This document shows positions 1 to 8,779 of a DNA stretch of 64,000 nucleotides, piece after piece. Numbering within the stretch: the first letter of the stretch is position 1; each line of letters starts with the position of its first letter. The position numbers and the translations under genes were made by a program. The stretch is from an uncultured Sphingomonas sp. (GTDB lineage Bacteria > Pseudomonadota > Alphaproteobacteria > Sphingomonadales > Sphingomonadaceae), in contig NZ_CAJXWX010000010.1 of the NCBI RefSeq assembly GCF_913062585.1, positions 59,881-123,880 on the forward strand, written 5' to 3'. Below the pieces are notes generated by a model. That model ran no database searches and was not told where the DNA came from. It was given only the letters and a program-made list of their open reading frames with translations.

Positions 1-87
1 CATCGGAACGCATAAGGACTTGCAACCTCTGCCGATCGGGCGAACCATCGCCCGCCGCCATCAGCTACGCCCCGCCCCATAGGGTTT

Positions 88-130
88 CGAGAGCGATTTC
101 CGGCTATCGCATAGCGGTGGCATAATGTCG
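88..130. repeat. 44-nt direct repeat, copy 1
   Basis: This stretch is closely matched by 449-493. The shared core reads CGAGAGCGAT(T)TCCGGC, then TCGCATAGCG, then GCATAA, then TCGG, with a few substitutions and one indel. The two copies flank the small membrane-protein gene at 145-399. Copy 2 lies in that gene's upstream region on the minus strand, so copy 1 may be the upstream region of a further minus-strand gene that lies outside the window. Confidence 0.6.
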
Positions 131-144
131 GCGGCGCCGACCGC

Positions 145-399
145 TCAGACCCGCCGCCAGCGCGCGCTAACCCGTACCTCGTCAACAAAGATGTGGCCGC
201 CCAGCACGGTCAACGCGCTGCCCATGCTACCGGCCAGAAAACCGAGCGTCGCGACCGCATATCCGGCCAGTCCGGCGCGGCCGCCATGCGACACCATGAC
301 GACCAGATGCGCGATCATCCGCCAGGCGAGCACGCACAGCCCGAGCCCCAGCAACCGCAGCGCCCATGCCTGCCACCATGTCCGAACCCGTGCCGCCAT
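145..399 (-). CDS. Small hypothetical membrane protein (84 aa)
   Basis: I do not recognise the family. The protein starts with a basic stretch (MAARVRTWWQAW) followed by two hydrophobic segments at about residues 9-33 and 41-67, so it is probably a two-helix inner-membrane protein. I chose the ATG at 399 because AAGGAGG lies four bases upstream; an in-frame ATG at 441 lacks such a site. The gene sits downstream of the mgtC-like gene on the same strand, and its leader contains copy 2 of the 44-nt direct repeat. No function can be assigned. Confidence 0.55.
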   Translation of the reverse strand: MAARVRTWWQAWALRLLGLGLCVLAWRMIAHLVVMVSHGGRAGLAGYAVATLGFLAGSMGSALTVLGGHIFVDEVRVSARWRRV

Positions 400-448
400 A
401 CCGCCTCCTTCGACGGCCCAGCGGCTAATCGGGGCCCGCATAGCAATG

Positions 449-493
449 CGAGAGCGATTCCGGCCTTTCGCATAGCGCCCGCATAAAGTCGGG
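449..493. repeat. 44-nt direct repeat, copy 2
   Basis: This is the partner of 88-130. It lies between the mgtC-like gene (ending at 502) and the start of the small membrane-protein gene at 399, in the position expected for that gene's promoter or operator. The core contains the near-palindrome TCGCATAGCG. It could be a regulatory site or the remnant of a duplication. Confidence 0.6.
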
Positions 494-501
494 CCATGAC
501 C

Positions 502-1218
502 TCAGTCGTGGGTACTCGCGCGCCAAGTGGCGTGGGCGATGCCATGGACCGCCTGGAAATGGTCGGTGATCCGGTCCAGTTCGGCCGCCTCGACGATGGT
601 GGCGGTCAGCACCGCCATCACCCGGACCTGTTCGTCGCCCTGTTCCTCGATATCCAGCTCGCCGACGGGCAGGCCGGCGCCCTCGAGATGCTCGACCAGC
701 AGATCGCCGACCGGCCCCGCCTCGGCCGCACTGGTGGTCAAGCTGACCGAATAGGTCGCTTCGACATGGCGTCCCTCAACCGGGATACGGTTGATCGCGT
801 CGACCAGCGGACGCAGCGCGGTATTGGCCACCAGGACCATGACGGTCAGCAGCACCGCCTCCGCCACCATGTCGCTGCCCGCGATCGAGCCGACCGCCGC
901 CGAGCACCAGAGGGTCGCGGCGGTGTTCAGCCCGCGGACGTTCATCCCCTCCTTCATGATGACGCCCGCACCCAGAAATCCGATGCCGGAGACGACATAG
1001 GCGATGATGCGGATCGACTCGACATCGCCGCCCAGCCGCTGCCCCAGATCGACGAACGCCGCCGCGCCGATTGCGACAAGGGCATTGGTGCGCAGGCCCG
1101 CCGTGCGCTGACGATATTGCCGTTCGGCGCCGATCAGCGTGCCGAGGACGAAGGCGGTCAGATAGCTGACCACCGTGTCGAGAAAGGGCCAGAGGTGGAA
1201 GGTCTTCAGGAATGCCAT
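502..1218 (-). CDS. MgtC/SapB family membrane protein
   Basis: The N-terminal half carries the MgtC signature: a membrane segment, then LGTLIGAERQYRQRTAGLRT, NALVAIGAAAF, and glycine-rich helices GIGFLGAGVIMKEG and VRGLNTAATLW. These match the multi-helix MgtC fold, which modulates magnesium stress and F-ATPase in some bacteria. The last roughly 90 residues form a soluble, ACT-like C-terminal domain, as in longer MgtC proteins. The ATG at 1218 (MAFLKTF) is preferred over an upstream TTG at 1224. Its physiological role here is not visible; no magnesium-sensing leader was recognised. Confidence 0.85.
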   Translation of the reverse strand: MAFLKTFHLWPFLDTVVSYLTAFVLGTLIGAERQYRQRTAGLRTNALVAIGAAAFVDLGQRLGGDVESIRIIAYVVSGIGFLGAGVIMKEGMNVRGLNTAATLWCSAAVGSIAGSDMVAEAVLLTVMVLVANTALRPLVDAINRIPVEGRHVEATYSVSLTTSAAEAGPVGDLLVEHLEGAGLPVGELDIEEQGDEQVRVMAVLTATIVEAAELDRITDHFQAVHGIAHATWRASTHD

Positions 1219-1234
1219 GGTCAAATCCGTACAT

Positions 1235-1360
1235 CCTCCCCGTTACGGGGAGGTGGCAGCGCGCCAGCGCTGACGGAGGGGGCGTGCCGCATGGGTTTAC
1301 CCTAGCGGCCAGCCCCCTCCACCATGCTGCGCATGGTCCCCCTCCCCGTGCCGGGGAGGA
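1235..1360. repeat. Palindromic repeat, family A (CCTCCCC/GGGGAGG)
   Basis: A complete element: CCTCCCCG-ttac-GGGGAGG, then GGCAGCGCGCCAGCGCTGACGG, a short centre, then CCCCCTCCACCATG...CATGGTCCCCCTCCCCG and GGGGAGGA. The ends are inverted hairpins and the halves are partly complementary. Relatives lie at 27504-27699, 56277-56402 and 59384-59436. It fills the gap between the mgtC-like and S9 peptidase genes and codes for nothing. It resembles REP/BIME elements. Confidence 0.75.
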
Positions 1361-1366
1361 TTGGGA

Positions 1367-3622
1367 TCACTTCGCCGACTTGTCCTTCACGGTCCGGTCC
1401 AGGAAGTTCAGGATCGTATGCCACAGATGCTCGGACACGCCCGGTCCGCCGACGCGGTGGGTTTGCCCGGGATAGAGCATCATCTCGAACGGCGTGTCGG
1501 TCTTCTGCATCTCGGCGGCGAAGGCGGTCGCATTGTCGAGGAAGACATTGTCGTCCGCCATGCCATGGATCAGCATCAGCGGATCATGGATCTTCGGCGC
1601 GGCGGTGATCGCCTGCGACGTCGCATAGCTTTGCGGGTCGGTGCGCGGATCGCCCAGATAACGCTCGGTATAATGGGTGTCGTAGAGCTGCCAGTCGGTG
1701 ACGGGCGCGCCCGACACGGCGGCGGCGTACACGCCCGGCGTCTTCTCCAGCATCTTGATCGACATATAGCCGCCGTAAGACCAGCCATAGGTCGCGATCC
1801 GGCCCGCATCGACGAAGGGTAGCGTCTTCAGATAATTCGCCCCCGCCAACTGGTCGGCCACCTCGACCGTGCCCATCGCGTGATAGATGGCATCCTCGAA
1901 CGCCTTGCCGCGATTATACGAGCCGCGATTGTCGATCTGGAAGAAGATCCAGCCCTGGTCGACCAGATATTGTGGCAGTGCGCCCTGCCAGCCGCGCGTC
2001 ACCTGCTGGCCGGTGCCGGGGCCGCCATAATGCTGGAAGAAAACGGGGTAGCGCTTGCCCGGCTCCAGCTTGGGGGTGATCATCTCCCAATAGAGCGTCG
2101 TGCCGTCATCGGCCTTGATCGTGCCGAACTTCGTCTCGCGGTGGCTGGCAAGATAGGGCGCATAGGGATGGCCCGCGACGATGGCGTTCTCGTTGATCCA
2201 GCTCAGCCGCTTGCCGGTCGTATCGGCCAGATAGACCTGGGTCGGCTGGCTGGGGCTGGAGCGCGAGACGATGAAGCGGCTGGCCGACGAATCCATCGTG
2301 GCGCTGTTGGTATAGCCGCGCTCGGTCAGGCGGGTGATGACATTGGGCTGGGCGATGTCGACGGCATAGAGATGCTGTTCGAGGACATCGTCCTTCAGGC
2401 CGGTGAAATAGAGCCGGCCCTTGGCCTCGTCGACGCCGACCAGATTGGTGACGACCCAGGGGCCCTTGGTCAGCTGCGTCCACTGGCCGTTCGCGAAGTG
2501 ATAGAGATGGCCATAGCCATCGCGCTCCGACCGCCAGATCAGGCTGCCGTCCTTCATCGGGCGATAGGCGTCGGACAGGTTCAGCCAGCTGCGCTGCCCC
2601 GACCGCTCGGTGAACAGCACCGTCGACTTGCCGGTGGTCGGGTCGACACGCAGCATATCGAGTGTCTTCTGGTCGCGGCTCTCGCGCTGGACGAGCAGGG
2701 TCTTGCCGTCCGGCGTCCAGTCGACACGCGCCAGATAGATGTCGGGGTTGGTGCCCAGATCAACCTTCACCCGGCCCGCCCCGTCCGCCTTCATCACGTA
2801 CAGGTCGACCAGCGCATTGGGCGTGCCCGCCGCGGGGTAACGCTGTTCATAGACCTTGGTGCCGGCCGCACCGATGGCGGCACGGACGGCGACCTTGACC
2901 GGCGCGTCGTCGAACCGCTCGACCGCGATATAGCGCTCGTCGGGGCTCCACCAGTATCCGGTGAAGCGGTGCATTTCCTCCTGCGCGACGAACTCCGCCT
3001 CGCCGAAATGGACGGTACCGCCGCCTTCGGTGGTCAGCGCACGCGCCTCTCCGCCCGCCAACGGCATGGCCCAGAGATTCTGGTCGCGCACAAAGCTGAC
3101 GAAACCACCCCTGGGGCTGACGATCGGATTCAGCTCGCCGCCGGGGGTGTTGGTCAGGCGACGGACCTGCCCGTCCAGGCTGGCGAGATAGAGGTCGCCG
3201 TCCAGCGGCACCAGGATCGACTTGCCGTCGGGCGCCCAGTCATAGGCGACGATTCCCTTCGACCCGCCGATGCGCGCGCGCTCGCGCTGCATCTTCTCGG
3301 CCTCGGACAGTTCCGCGCCCGAGCCGACCTTCTTGGAGTCGACCAGCATCCGTTCCTCGCTGGTGCGCGTGTCGCGCGCCCAGAGGTCCAGGCGTTCCTT
3401 CTCGTCGGCGCGGGGGCGCAGCGAGGTCAGCAGCGTGCCATCGGGCGACAGGCGAAGCCCGCGCGGCTGCGATCCCGACAGGTCCGGGCTGCCGAAGACG
3501 CGCGCCAGGGTCAGTTCGCCCTGCTTCGCCGGGGTCTCAGCGGCCATGGCCGCGCTCCCCGATCCGATCGCGATCGAGGCCCCCACAGACGCCAATGCCA
3601 GACCCAACACCCATTTGCGCAT
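1367..3622 (-). CDS. S9 family prolyl oligopeptidase / dipeptidyl peptidase IV-like protein
   Basis: A 751-residue secreted serine peptidase. A signal peptide (MRKWVLGLALASVGAS..., cleaved near AMAAET) precedes a DPP-IV-type beta-propeller with repeated WAPDGKSI/WSPDERYI blades. The C-terminal alpha/beta hydrolase domain has the nucleophile motif GWSYGGYM (Ser615), GMADDN (Asp690) and GQTHR (His722), so the triad is intact. Such enzymes cleave dipeptides or short peptides after proline or alanine in the periplasm. It is monocistronic, with a 269-base upstream region in which I recognise nothing. Confidence 0.93.
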   Translation of the reverse strand: MRKWVLGLALASVGASIAIGSGSAAMAAETPAKQGELTLARVFGSPDLSGSQPRGLRLSPDGTLLTSLRPRADEKERLDLWARDTRTSEERMLVDSKKVGSGAELSEAEKMQRERARIGGSKGIVAYDWAPDGKSILVPLDGDLYLASLDGQVRRLTNTPGGELNPIVSPRGGFVSFVRDQNLWAMPLAGGEARALTTEGGGTVHFGEAEFVAQEEMHRFTGYWWSPDERYIAVERFDDAPVKVAVRAAIGAAGTKVYEQRYPAAGTPNALVDLYVMKADGAGRVKVDLGTNPDIYLARVDWTPDGKTLLVQRESRDQKTLDMLRVDPTTGKSTVLFTERSGQRSWLNLSDAYRPMKDGSLIWRSERDGYGHLYHFANGQWTQLTKGPWVVTNLVGVDEAKGRLYFTGLKDDVLEQHLYAVDIAQPNVITRLTERGYTNSATMDSSASRFIVSRSSPSQPTQVYLADTTGKRLSWINENAIVAGHPYAPYLASHRETKFGTIKADDGTTLYWEMITPKLEPGKRYPVFFQHYGGPGTGQQVTRGWQGALPQYLVDQGWIFFQIDNRGSYNRGKAFEDAIYHAMGTVEVADQLAGANYLKTLPFVDAGRIATYGWSYGGYMSIKMLEKTPGVYAAAVSGAPVTDWQLYDTHYTERYLGDPRTDPQSYATSQAITAAPKIHDPLMLIHGMADDNVFLDNATAFAAEMQKTDTPFEMMLYPGQTHRVGGPGVSEHLWHTILNFLDRTVKDKSAK

Positions 3623-3891
3623 TCATACGACTCCAGACCTCGAACGCGCCGGGGCATCGCCCGGCCATTGGTCCGGCGTTATCGCGACGCCGCCGCGATC
3701 CGGCAAGCGGCATCGCCAAACACCGCATTTCCGGACCGATTCGCCGTGCAAAGAAAAGGATATGATTCGTTACGGAAACGTTTTTGATTTCGTAAACCGG
3801 CCGTTAACGAAAAGTCTCTAGGCCGACTGTTCGGGCGCGACACCGGGACGACCTGTCATGGTGCCGTGAACGGCGCATTATCGGAACGGAC

Positions 3892-4542
3892 ATGGCGATC
3901 ATCACGGCATTGGACATTCAGGACGATCGACGCGGTGACGTACGGGCGATTCTGGCGCGCCTGGGCAGTGCCGGGCATCCGTATGTCCAGTCGCTTCTGC
4001 TTCCCCATGTGCTGCTTCACGACCTGACCGACGCGGTTCATGCGGTGTGTGCGGTCCATGGCAATCATCCGTGCATGATCGACTATGCCATGGCCCGCGG
4101 AATCCAGATTGAGACGCTGCCGTGGCTGATCCAGTCGTCCACCGCCTTTTCCCATGAGCGCGCCTACCTCGCCGGCCTGACCTCGGCCGCCGGGCCCCTT
4201 CCCTCCACGCCGGGCCAGGCGCAGACCGATGCGGCGCTGACCCAGCTTCGCCAGACGCTGGAGATGCTGGCCAATTCGGATCGCCGGGGATGCGCGACGG
4301 GGGCCGTCTCCGCCCTTATTCTCGACTGGCAATCCATCCGCCAGGTCCTGGATCAGGCCGCTTTGCGGTTCGGCGTGACGGTGCCGGGCAACGCCATGCC
4401 GGACCCTCTGCTCGATTTCGCCGAGGACGAGACGACGCTCGGCCTGGCGCGGGCGCGCGGCTTCGGGGCGACCCAGCTGCTCATCCAGCATCGCGGCCTC
4501 TGGGACCTGCTGGAAGCGCGGGCGAGCGCGCGCCGCGGATAG
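3892..4542 (+). CDS. Conserved hypothetical protein (216 aa)
   Basis: Not recognised with confidence. The protein has no signal peptide or membrane segment and begins MAIITALDIQDDRRGDV. It is alanine- and leucine-rich and probably all-helical. The stretch SALILDWQSIRQVLDQAALRF followed by FGVTVPGN is the most structured-looking part. Codon use resembles that of its neighbours, and the antisense frame lacks protein-like character, which supports this strand. It stands alone between the divergent S9 peptidase and the CHAP protein. Function unknown. Confidence 0.7.
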   Translation: MAIITALDIQDDRRGDVRAILARLGSAGHPYVQSLLLPHVLLHDLTDAVHAVCAVHGNHPCMIDYAMARGIQIETLPWLIQSSTAFSHERAYLAGLTSAAGPLPSTPGQAQTDAALTQLRQTLEMLANSDRRGCATGAVSALILDWQSIRQVLDQAALRFGVTVPGNAMPDPLLDFAEDETTLGLARARGFGATQLLIQHRGLWDLLEARASARRG

Positions 4543-4649
4543 GCCGGTTTCACGGTTCATCGCGTATAAGCCACGAATAAAATACCTAATATCCCGTTTA
4601 CCAAAGCAAACAGTCGCTAGTTAAACCGGCAATGGATAGCGTCACCGCC

Positions 4650-5195
4650 ATGAAAGGCATGGTGTCCAAGGCAATCCTATCGCTCTGCGCACTGACGGTC
4701 GCCCGCCCGGCCGATGCGCGTTCGCTGCTCGACTATGTCGGACAGTGCGTCCCCTTCGCACGCGCCGCCTCCGGCATACCCATCTATGGCGACGCCTGGA
4801 CCTGGTGGGGCCAGGCGGAGGGCAAATATCCGCGCGGCCATAGCCCGCGGGTCGGGGCGGTCGTCGTCTTCGAGAAAACCAGCCGCCTGCCGCTCGGCCA
4901 TGTCGCGGTGGTCAGCCGCGTGGTCGAGGACCGGGTGCTGATGCTGACCCATGCCAACTGGTCGCGCCAGAATGGCGAACGGGGTCATGCCGAGCAGGAC
5001 GTCACGCTGTTCGACGTGTCCCCGGCCAATGACTGGAGCATGGTCAAGGTCTGGTTCCGCGACTCGGACGGCCTGGGCAGCTCGACCTACCCCATTTACG
5101 GCTTCATCTATGGCAAGGGCCGCCCCGCGCCCGAATTGACCAGCGACAAGCCGGATTATGTCGGCGCGCTGATCGACGCCTATGTCGCGCGCTGA
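4650..5195 (+). CDS. CHAP domain-containing exported protein
   Basis: The protein has an N-terminal signal peptide (MKGMVSKAILSLCALTVARP, cleaved near ADA) and then a CHAP (NlpC/P60-like) amidase or endopeptidase domain. Visible motifs are QCVPFARAASGI with the candidate catalytic Cys, DAWTWWGQAEG, GAVVVFEKT, GHVAVVSRVV with the catalytic His, and LTHANWS. CHAP domains cut peptidoglycan peptides or related amides. The start at 4650 gives the better signal peptide; ATG 4632 is an alternative. It is roughly 180 residues, a single-domain size. The substrate cannot be told. Confidence 0.85.
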   Translation: MKGMVSKAILSLCALTVARPADARSLLDYVGQCVPFARAASGIPIYGDAWTWWGQAEGKYPRGHSPRVGAVVVFEKTSRLPLGHVAVVSRVVEDRVLMLTHANWSRQNGERGHAEQDVTLFDVSPANDWSMVKVWFRDSDGLGSSTYPIYGFIYGKGRPAPELTSDKPDYVGALIDAYVAR

Positions 5196-5252
5196 TTGTC
5201 CGCGATAACATGACGGTGTAGGATCTTTCCGACAAAAGGGAGGATCTGGACC

Positions 5253-5498
5253 ATGCTGCTCGTCGCGCTCGCGCTCGTCGCCGAACTGGGGCTACCCGGC
5301 TCCGCCATGCCGACTATCGGCCAGGTGCCCGACCGGTGCGTTCCGAAGGAACGGCGCATCAGCCGCCGCGCCCCGACGGTCGATCTGCGCAAGCTGAACG
5401 AATTGCCTGACGCCGAGGCCCAGTTCCCGGTCGTGCGGGAGATGGATGGCTGCCCCATCCCCGCCAAGGTCGCCGCGGAACGGACGAAGCGGCGATAA
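5253..5498 (+). CDS. Small putative exported protein (81 aa)
   Basis: A short ORF with a strong ribosome-binding site (GGGAGGA at 5239-5245, eight bases before the ATG). The N-terminus MLLVALALVAELGLPGSA resembles a signal peptide. The mature part has two cysteines (DRCVPK and MDGCPIP) that could form a disulfide. It follows the CHAP gene on the same strand by 57 bases and may be cotranscribed. It meets the convergent anmK stop almost immediately. The family is not recognised and no function is proposed. Confidence 0.6.
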   Translation: MLLVALALVAELGLPGSAMPTIGQVPDRCVPKERRISRRAPTVDLRKLNELPDAEAQFPVVREMDGCPIPAKVAAERTKRR

Positions 5499-5499
5499 C

Positions 5500-6594
5500 C
5501 TATGTCCCGGACGGCCGGTGGATCACGCCGCCGGTCATCGGCTCGGGCACGCCCGTCGTGCCCGGAAAGCTGATCGGCCGATCGCTCAAGCGCCGGACCG
5601 CCATATAGGCGAAACCCTCCGCCTCCATGGCATCGCCGTTCCAGCCAAGGGCGTCGCTCGGCTCGGGCGTCAGGCCGGTTTCCGCCGCGATCATCGCCAG
5701 CATCGTCGCATTATGCCGCCCGCCGCCCGCGACCAGCAAGCGCCGGGGTCGCTCCGGCAGATGGTCGAGTGCGCGTGCGACGGTGCGCGCGGTAAAGGCG
5801 GTCAGCGTCGCCGCCCCGTCCGCCGCCGACAGGCCCCGGACCGGCTGGATGGAGAAGTCGTTGCGGTCGAGCGACTTGGGCGGCGCGAGGTCGAACCACT
5901 CATTGTCCATCATCGTATCGAGCACGGTGAGCTCCACCCGCCCGATCCCTGCCAGCGCGCCGTCCGCATCGTAACGCTGGCCGGTCTCCGCCTCCATCCA
6001 ATGGTCGATCAGTCCGTTGGCGGGCCCGGTATCGAAGGCGACGACCGCGCCCTCGCCGCCGATCCAGGTGATGTTCGCCACCCCACCCAGGTTCAGGATC
6101 GCGACCGGCTTCTCCAGCCCCGCCGCCAGTGCCGCGTGATAGACGGGGAGCAACGGCGCTCCCTGCCCGCCCGCCGCGACATCGGCCGAGCGGAAGTCGG
6201 ACACGGTGACGATGCCCGTCGCATCGGCCAGCGCCTGGCCGTCGCCGATCTGCCAGGTCCAGCCGCGATCGGGGCGATGCGCGACCGTCTGTCCGTGAAA
6301 GCCGATCACCTCGACCGCGCTCGCCTCGACCCCGGCATCGCGGAGCAGCTTCTGCACGACCATGGCATGGGTCCGCACGATCAGGTCGCTCGCCGCGACG
6401 ATCGGCGGGCTGGCGCGCGGCCGGTCGAAGGTCAGCGCGAGCGCCGTCGCCTCAATCAGCTCGCCACGCGCGCTGTCCGAATAGGCTTCGGACCGGAAGG
6501 CGATGGGCCGCACCAGCGACTCGCCGTCGGTTTCGATCAAGGCCGCATCGACGCCATCGAGCGAGGTTCCCGACATCAATCCGATCGCCAGCAT
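5500..6594 (-). CDS. anmK: Anhydro-N-acetylmuramic acid kinase
   Basis: AnmK phosphorylates and opens 1,6-anhydro-MurNAc released from recycled cell wall, giving MurNAc-6-phosphate. The N-terminus has the family signature GLMSGTSLDGVDAAL; later motifs are VIGFHGQTVAHRPD, ILNLGGVANITWIG, FDTGPANGLIDHW and VAGGGRHNATM, which together form the ASKHA kinase nucleotide and sugar sites. Length (364 aa) is normal. I chose ATG 6594, which has GAGGGTGA just upstream, over ATG 6612. It is divergent from rimO. Confidence 0.95.
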   Translation of the reverse strand: MLAIGLMSGTSLDGVDAALIETDGESLVRPIAFRSEAYSDSARGELIEATALALTFDRPRASPPIVAASDLIVRTHAMVVQKLLRDAGVEASAVEVIGFHGQTVAHRPDRGWTWQIGDGQALADATGIVTVSDFRSADVAAGGQGAPLLPVYHAALAAGLEKPVAILNLGGVANITWIGGEGAVVAFDTGPANGLIDHWMEAETGQRYDADGALAGIGRVELTVLDTMMDNEWFDLAPPKSLDRNDFSIQPVRGLSAADGAATLTAFTARTVARALDHLPERPRRLLVAGGGRHNATMLAMIAAETGLTPEPSDALGWNGDAMEAEGFAYMAVRRLSDRPISFPGTTGVPEPMTGGVIHRPSGT

Positions 6595-6711
6595 CGTCTC
6601 ACCCTCTCCCATTCTGCGTCCTCATGCCGCGATCCTGCGGCGGTGTCGACCACATGACGATCCCGCCATCTGGAAAAGCGGTCCGATCTGGACTATGTGC
6701 GAGCGCATCCC

Positions 6712-8052
6712 ATGGCAACGAAACTCCCTACTCCGCCGCGTGTCGGCATGGTCTCGCTCGGCTGTCCCAAGAACCTGGTCGACAGCGAACGCATCCTGAC
6801 CCAGCTGCGCGCCGATGGCTATCAGATGTCGCCCGACTATGCGGGCGCGGACGTCGTGCTGGTCAACACCTGCGGCTTTCTCGACTCCGCCAAGGAGGAA
6901 AGCCTGGAGGCGATCGGCGAGGCGATCAAGGAAAACGGCCGCGTCATCGTGACCGGCTGCATGGGCAAGGAGGCCGAGGCGATCCGCACCCGCTTCCCGG
7001 ACGTGCTCGCCATCACCGGCGCGCATGAATATGAGCAGGTGGTGGAGGCCGTCCACGCCGCCGCGCCCGCGAACCTGTCGCCCTATATCGACCTGATCCC
7101 CGATGCGGGCCTCAAGCTGACCCCGCGCCATTACAGCTATCTGAAGATTTCCGAGGGCTGCAACCATCGGTGCAGCTTCTGCATCATCCCCAGCCTTCGC
7201 GGCGACCTGGTCAGCCGCCGCCCCGACGCGATCCTGCGCGAGGCGGAGAAGCTGGTCGCGGCGGGCACGCGCGAGCTTCTGGTCATCAGCCAGGACACTT
7301 CGGCTTACGGCATCGACATCCGCCGCGAGCCGCGGATGTGGAAGGGGCAGGAGGTCGTGCCGCACATGACCGATCTGGCCCGCGAACTGGGCAAGATCGC
7401 GCCCTGGGTGCGGCTGCACTATGTCTATCCCTATCCGCATGTGGATCAGGTGATCCCGCTGATGGCGGAAGGGCTGGTGCTGCCCTATCTGGACATTCCG
7501 TTCCAGCACGCCGCGCCGTCCGTGCTCCGCCGCATGAAGCGCCCCGGCAACGATGCCAAGGTGCTGCAACGCATCCATCAATGGCGTGAGATTTGCCCCG
7601 ACATCGCGATCCGCTCGACCTTCGTCGTCGGTTTCCCCGGAGAAACCGAAGAGGATTTCGAATATCTGCTCGACTGGCTCGATGAAGCCCAGCTCGACCG
7701 AGTCGGCGCCTTCCGCTTCGAGCCCGTCGAGGGCGCCGCCGCCAATGCGCTGCCCGATCACGTCCCCGAGGCGGTGAAGGAAGAGCGTTACGCGCGGATC
7801 ATGGAAAAAACCGCCGCCATCTCCGCCGCCAAGCTCGCCGCCAAGGTCGGCCGCACCCTGCCCGTCATCATCGACGCGGTGGACGAGGAAGGTGGCGCGA
7901 CCGGCCGCTCCCAGGCCGACGCGCCCGAGATCGACGGCGAGGTCTTCCTGCGCGATGCCGGGCATCTGACGGTCGGCGACATCGTGGCGGTCGAGATCGA
8001 GGATGCCGACGAGCATGACCTGTACGGCGTGCCCGTCACAGGAAACGGATAA
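6712..8052 (+). CDS. rimO: Ribosomal protein S12 methylthiotransferase RimO
   Basis: A radical-SAM methylthiotransferase that adds a methylthio group to the conserved Asp of ribosomal protein S12. It starts [19 protein letters not shown], with the N-terminal UPF0004 cluster cysteines in SLGCPKN, VNTCGF and TGCMGKE. The radical-SAM motif is [11 protein letters not shown] (CxxxCxxC), and a C-terminal TRAM domain follows (about residues 365-440). RimO rather than MiaB is supported by [12 protein letters not shown] and by the length of 446 aa. ATG 6712 is preferred to a GTG five codons earlier. The last 17 bases overlap the convergent MAPEG gene. Confidence 0.96.
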   Translation: MATKLPTPPRVGMVSLGCPKNLVDSERILTQLRADGYQMSPDYAGADVVLVNTCGFLDSAKEESLEAIGEAIKENGRVIVTGCMGKEAEAIRTRFPDVLAITGAHEYEQVVEAVHAAAPANLSPYIDLIPDAGLKLTPRHYSYLKISEGCNHRCSFCIIPSLRGDLVSRRPDAILREAEKLVAAGTRELLVISQDTSAYGIDIRREPRMWKGQEVVPHMTDLARELGKIAPWVRLHYVYPYPHVDQVIPLMAEGLVLPYLDIPFQHAAPSVLRRMKRPGNDAKVLQRIHQWREICPDIAIRSTFVVGFPGETEEDFEYLLDWLDEAQLDRVGAFRFEPVEGAAANALPDHVPEAVKEERYARIMEKTAAISAAKLAAKVGRTLPVIIDAVDEEGGATGRSQADAPEIDGEVFLRDAGHLTVGDIVAVEIEDADEHDLYGVPVTGNG

Positions 8053-8425
8053 GCATCATCACGATCCCGGCCATCGACACCAGATAGGCCAGCGACCGCA
8101 CATAGCGGACGCCGAGGATATAGAGCGGCACATAGGCGACCCGCGCGAGGAACCACACCCACGCGCCGGTCGCCGCGATCCCGCCGCTCCTGCCCGTGAT
8201 GGCCAGGCCCAGCACCAGCGCGATGAAGACGGGCCAGGTCTCGCGAAAATTGGCCGACGCCCGCTCGGCGCGGCCCGCATAGCGCCCGAGCGGCGCGGGC
8301 GTGCCATCGCGCGGGCCTGCGTTCCAGCCCAGCCCCCGGTCCAGCGTCGCCATCTGCGATTGCAGCGCGATATGGACGAACAGCAGGATGATCGACCAGC
8401 CGAGGATGGTCAGTTCGGTCGTCAT
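8036..8425 (-). CDS. MAPEG family membrane protein
   Basis: A 129-residue protein with four hydrophobic helices. It shows MAPEG features: an N-terminal helix ([20 protein letters not shown]), a central [16 protein letters not shown] motif with the conserved E-R...NxxE arrangement, and [13 protein letters not shown] before the last helix. The family includes glutathione transferases and eicosanoid-metabolism proteins; bacterial members like this one mostly have no known substrate. Its 3' end overlaps rimO by 17 bases on the opposite strand. Confidence 0.88.
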   Translation of the reverse strand: MTTELTILGWSIILLFVHIALQSQMATLDRGLGWNAGPRDGTPAPLGRYAGRAERASANFRETWPVFIALVLGLAITGRSGGIAATGAWVWFLARVAYVPLYILGVRYVRSLAYLVSMAGIVMMLIRFL

Positions 8426-8452
8426 ATCCCCATGTCCTTACCCGTTACGGCG

Positions 8453-8555
8453 CCACCCCGGCGAAGGCCGGGGTCCAGACGCCAGCGGTCCGAGGCGCGC
8501 CACGGGGTCTCCAACGCAGAACGTCGCAACTGGACCCCGGCCTTCGCCGGGGTGG
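8453..8555. repeat. Inverted repeat, family B (ACCCCGGCCTTCGCCGGGGT)
   Basis: Two perfect 26-base inverted arms, 8453-8478 and 8530-8555, are separated by 51 bases. Each arm is itself near-palindromic (CCCCGGC-GAAG-GCCGGGG). A second copy of the same architecture lies at 16017-16153. It could form a long hairpin or be read by a REP-type transposase. It occupies the 354-base gene-free gap 8426-8779 together with family C elements. Confidence 0.8.
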
Positions 8556-8586
8556 GCTAGAAAAAGCGCCGGGTGCCTCCCATCCC

Positions 8587-8730
8587 CGTTCAGCCTGAGC
8601 GTAGTCGAAGGCCAAGGGAAAACCATTCACATCACGGTTGGCAGATGAGCAGCGTGGCCTCCGACTTCGCTCAGGCTTAACGGCTGTTGGGTTGTTGCCT
8701 TTATGTATACGGAGCAAAGTCGAAGGCCAC
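8587..8730. repeat. Inverted repeat, family C (GTTCAGCCTGAGCGTAGTCGAAGG)
   Basis: One arm at 8587-8613 (CGTTCAGCCTGAGC...) and an opposed arm at 8656-8682 (...TTCGCTCAGGCTTAACG) form an imperfect inverted repeat. A third partial copy (CAAAGTCGAAGGCC) lies at about 8714-8727. The same element occurs at 11571-11655, 34171-34282 and 63797-63869. With the family B pair it fills the gap before the serine hydrolase gene; no ORF of interest is present. Confidence 0.75.
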
Positions 8731-8779
8731 GCCCGCACACCCGTTGCACCACCCCGGCAAACCTGCTTCCTTAGGGGCC

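Noticed and set aside
1235..1360. CRISPR array
   Set aside because: Palindromic repeats occur singly or as inverted pairs, not as regularly spaced direct repeats, and no cas genes are present.
1880..3787. 635-codon open frame on the plus strand
   Set aside because: Antisense to the S9 peptidase; its translation is Arg/Gly/Asp-rich with no domain, a typical high-GC shadow.
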